A program made the position numbers and the translations under genes. From Neospora caninum Liverpool (Eukaryota; Apicomplexa; Conoidasida; Eucoccidiorida; Sarcocystidae), in the NCBI RefSeq assembly GCF_000208865.1, contig NC_018393.1:682001-746000 (forward strand): 64,000 nucleotides of DNA. The letters are read 5' to 3'. Below the pieces are notes generated by a model that worked only from the letters and a program-made list of their open reading frames with translations, was not told the origin of the DNA and ran no database searches. The first letter of the stretch is position 1. Every line of letters begins with the position of its first letter. Positions 63,889 to 64,000 of this stretch are shown here, piece by piece.

Positions 63889-64000
63889 AGGTGCGTGGAG
63901 TTGTGAACGGCTGTCCGCGACTTTCGATGTCTTCTCACGGTGGTGCATCGATGGATAGTTTTGGAATATAGACATGTACACTTCTATTTATAACTACTTA

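Larger units (their letters stand above)
62010..64000. other. Downstream region with microsatellite and possible right-edge exon
   Basis: 3' flank of the large gene followed by AT-rich DNA. TGCATGCATGC-like motifs at ~62113-62129 and a GTGTGTGT run at ~63061-63070 are noted. No supported exon is present before about 63540. Confidence 0.4.

Overview
The window looks like nuclear DNA of a tissue-cyst coccidian (Sarcocystidae: the Toxoplasma, Hammondia, Neospora group). Genes are split into many small GT..AG exons. Introns and intergenic stretches run to several kilobases without convincing ORFs, base composition is moderate to GC-rich, and the protein families are typical apicomplexan ones: an LCCL/discoidin/ricin CCp protein, an ApiAP2 factor with an ACDC domain, an SF-assemblin and a plasmodial-type lysyl-tRNA synthetase. 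The species cannot be fixed from the sequence alone. Exon models were built by hand from splice signals, reading phase and family motifs. Those with every junction in phase (ADAL, KRS, SF-assemblin, CCp, AP2, the repeat membrane protein) are the most reliable.

Layout, left to right. 1-3510 (-): 5' part of an EMC1-like gene running off the left edge. 5731-7611 (+): small RRM/Nup53-like gene. 9274-12735 (-): eight-exon adenosine deaminase-like (ADAL) gene with a striking 32-bp minisatellite in one intron. 14405-18947 (+): eight-exon lysyl-tRNA synthetase, head-to-head with ADAL. 21872-22390 (+): intronless divergent-loop cyclophilin. 24603-25829 (+): multipass membrane protein of unknown function. 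26845-27321 (-): tentative small membrane protein. 27794-30667 (-): protein with an N-terminal hydrophobic segment, a Pro/Ala repeat region and a glycine-rich polytopic C-terminus. 35333-37196 (+): SF-assemblin with a 79-bp intronic repeat that copies its own 3' splice site. 38759-45202 (+): ~29-exon CCp/LAP adhesive protein. 46205-50454 (-): two-AP2-domain transcription factor with ACDC. 51.8-54.4 kb (+): unresolved possible exons. 55784-62009 (+): ~1,893-residue basic, mostly disordered protein with a conserved C-terminus. 62-64 kb: AT microsatellite and a possible first exon at the right edge.

The genes do not form one pathway. They cover housekeeping (ER membrane insertion, translation, purine metabolism, protein folding), the daughter-bud/basal-body cytoskeleton, stage-specific gene control and secreted or surface proteins. 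Most relevant to parasite biology are the CCp protein, the repeat-bearing polytopic protein and the AP2 factor. The most unusual DNA-level features are the two intronic repeat arrays.
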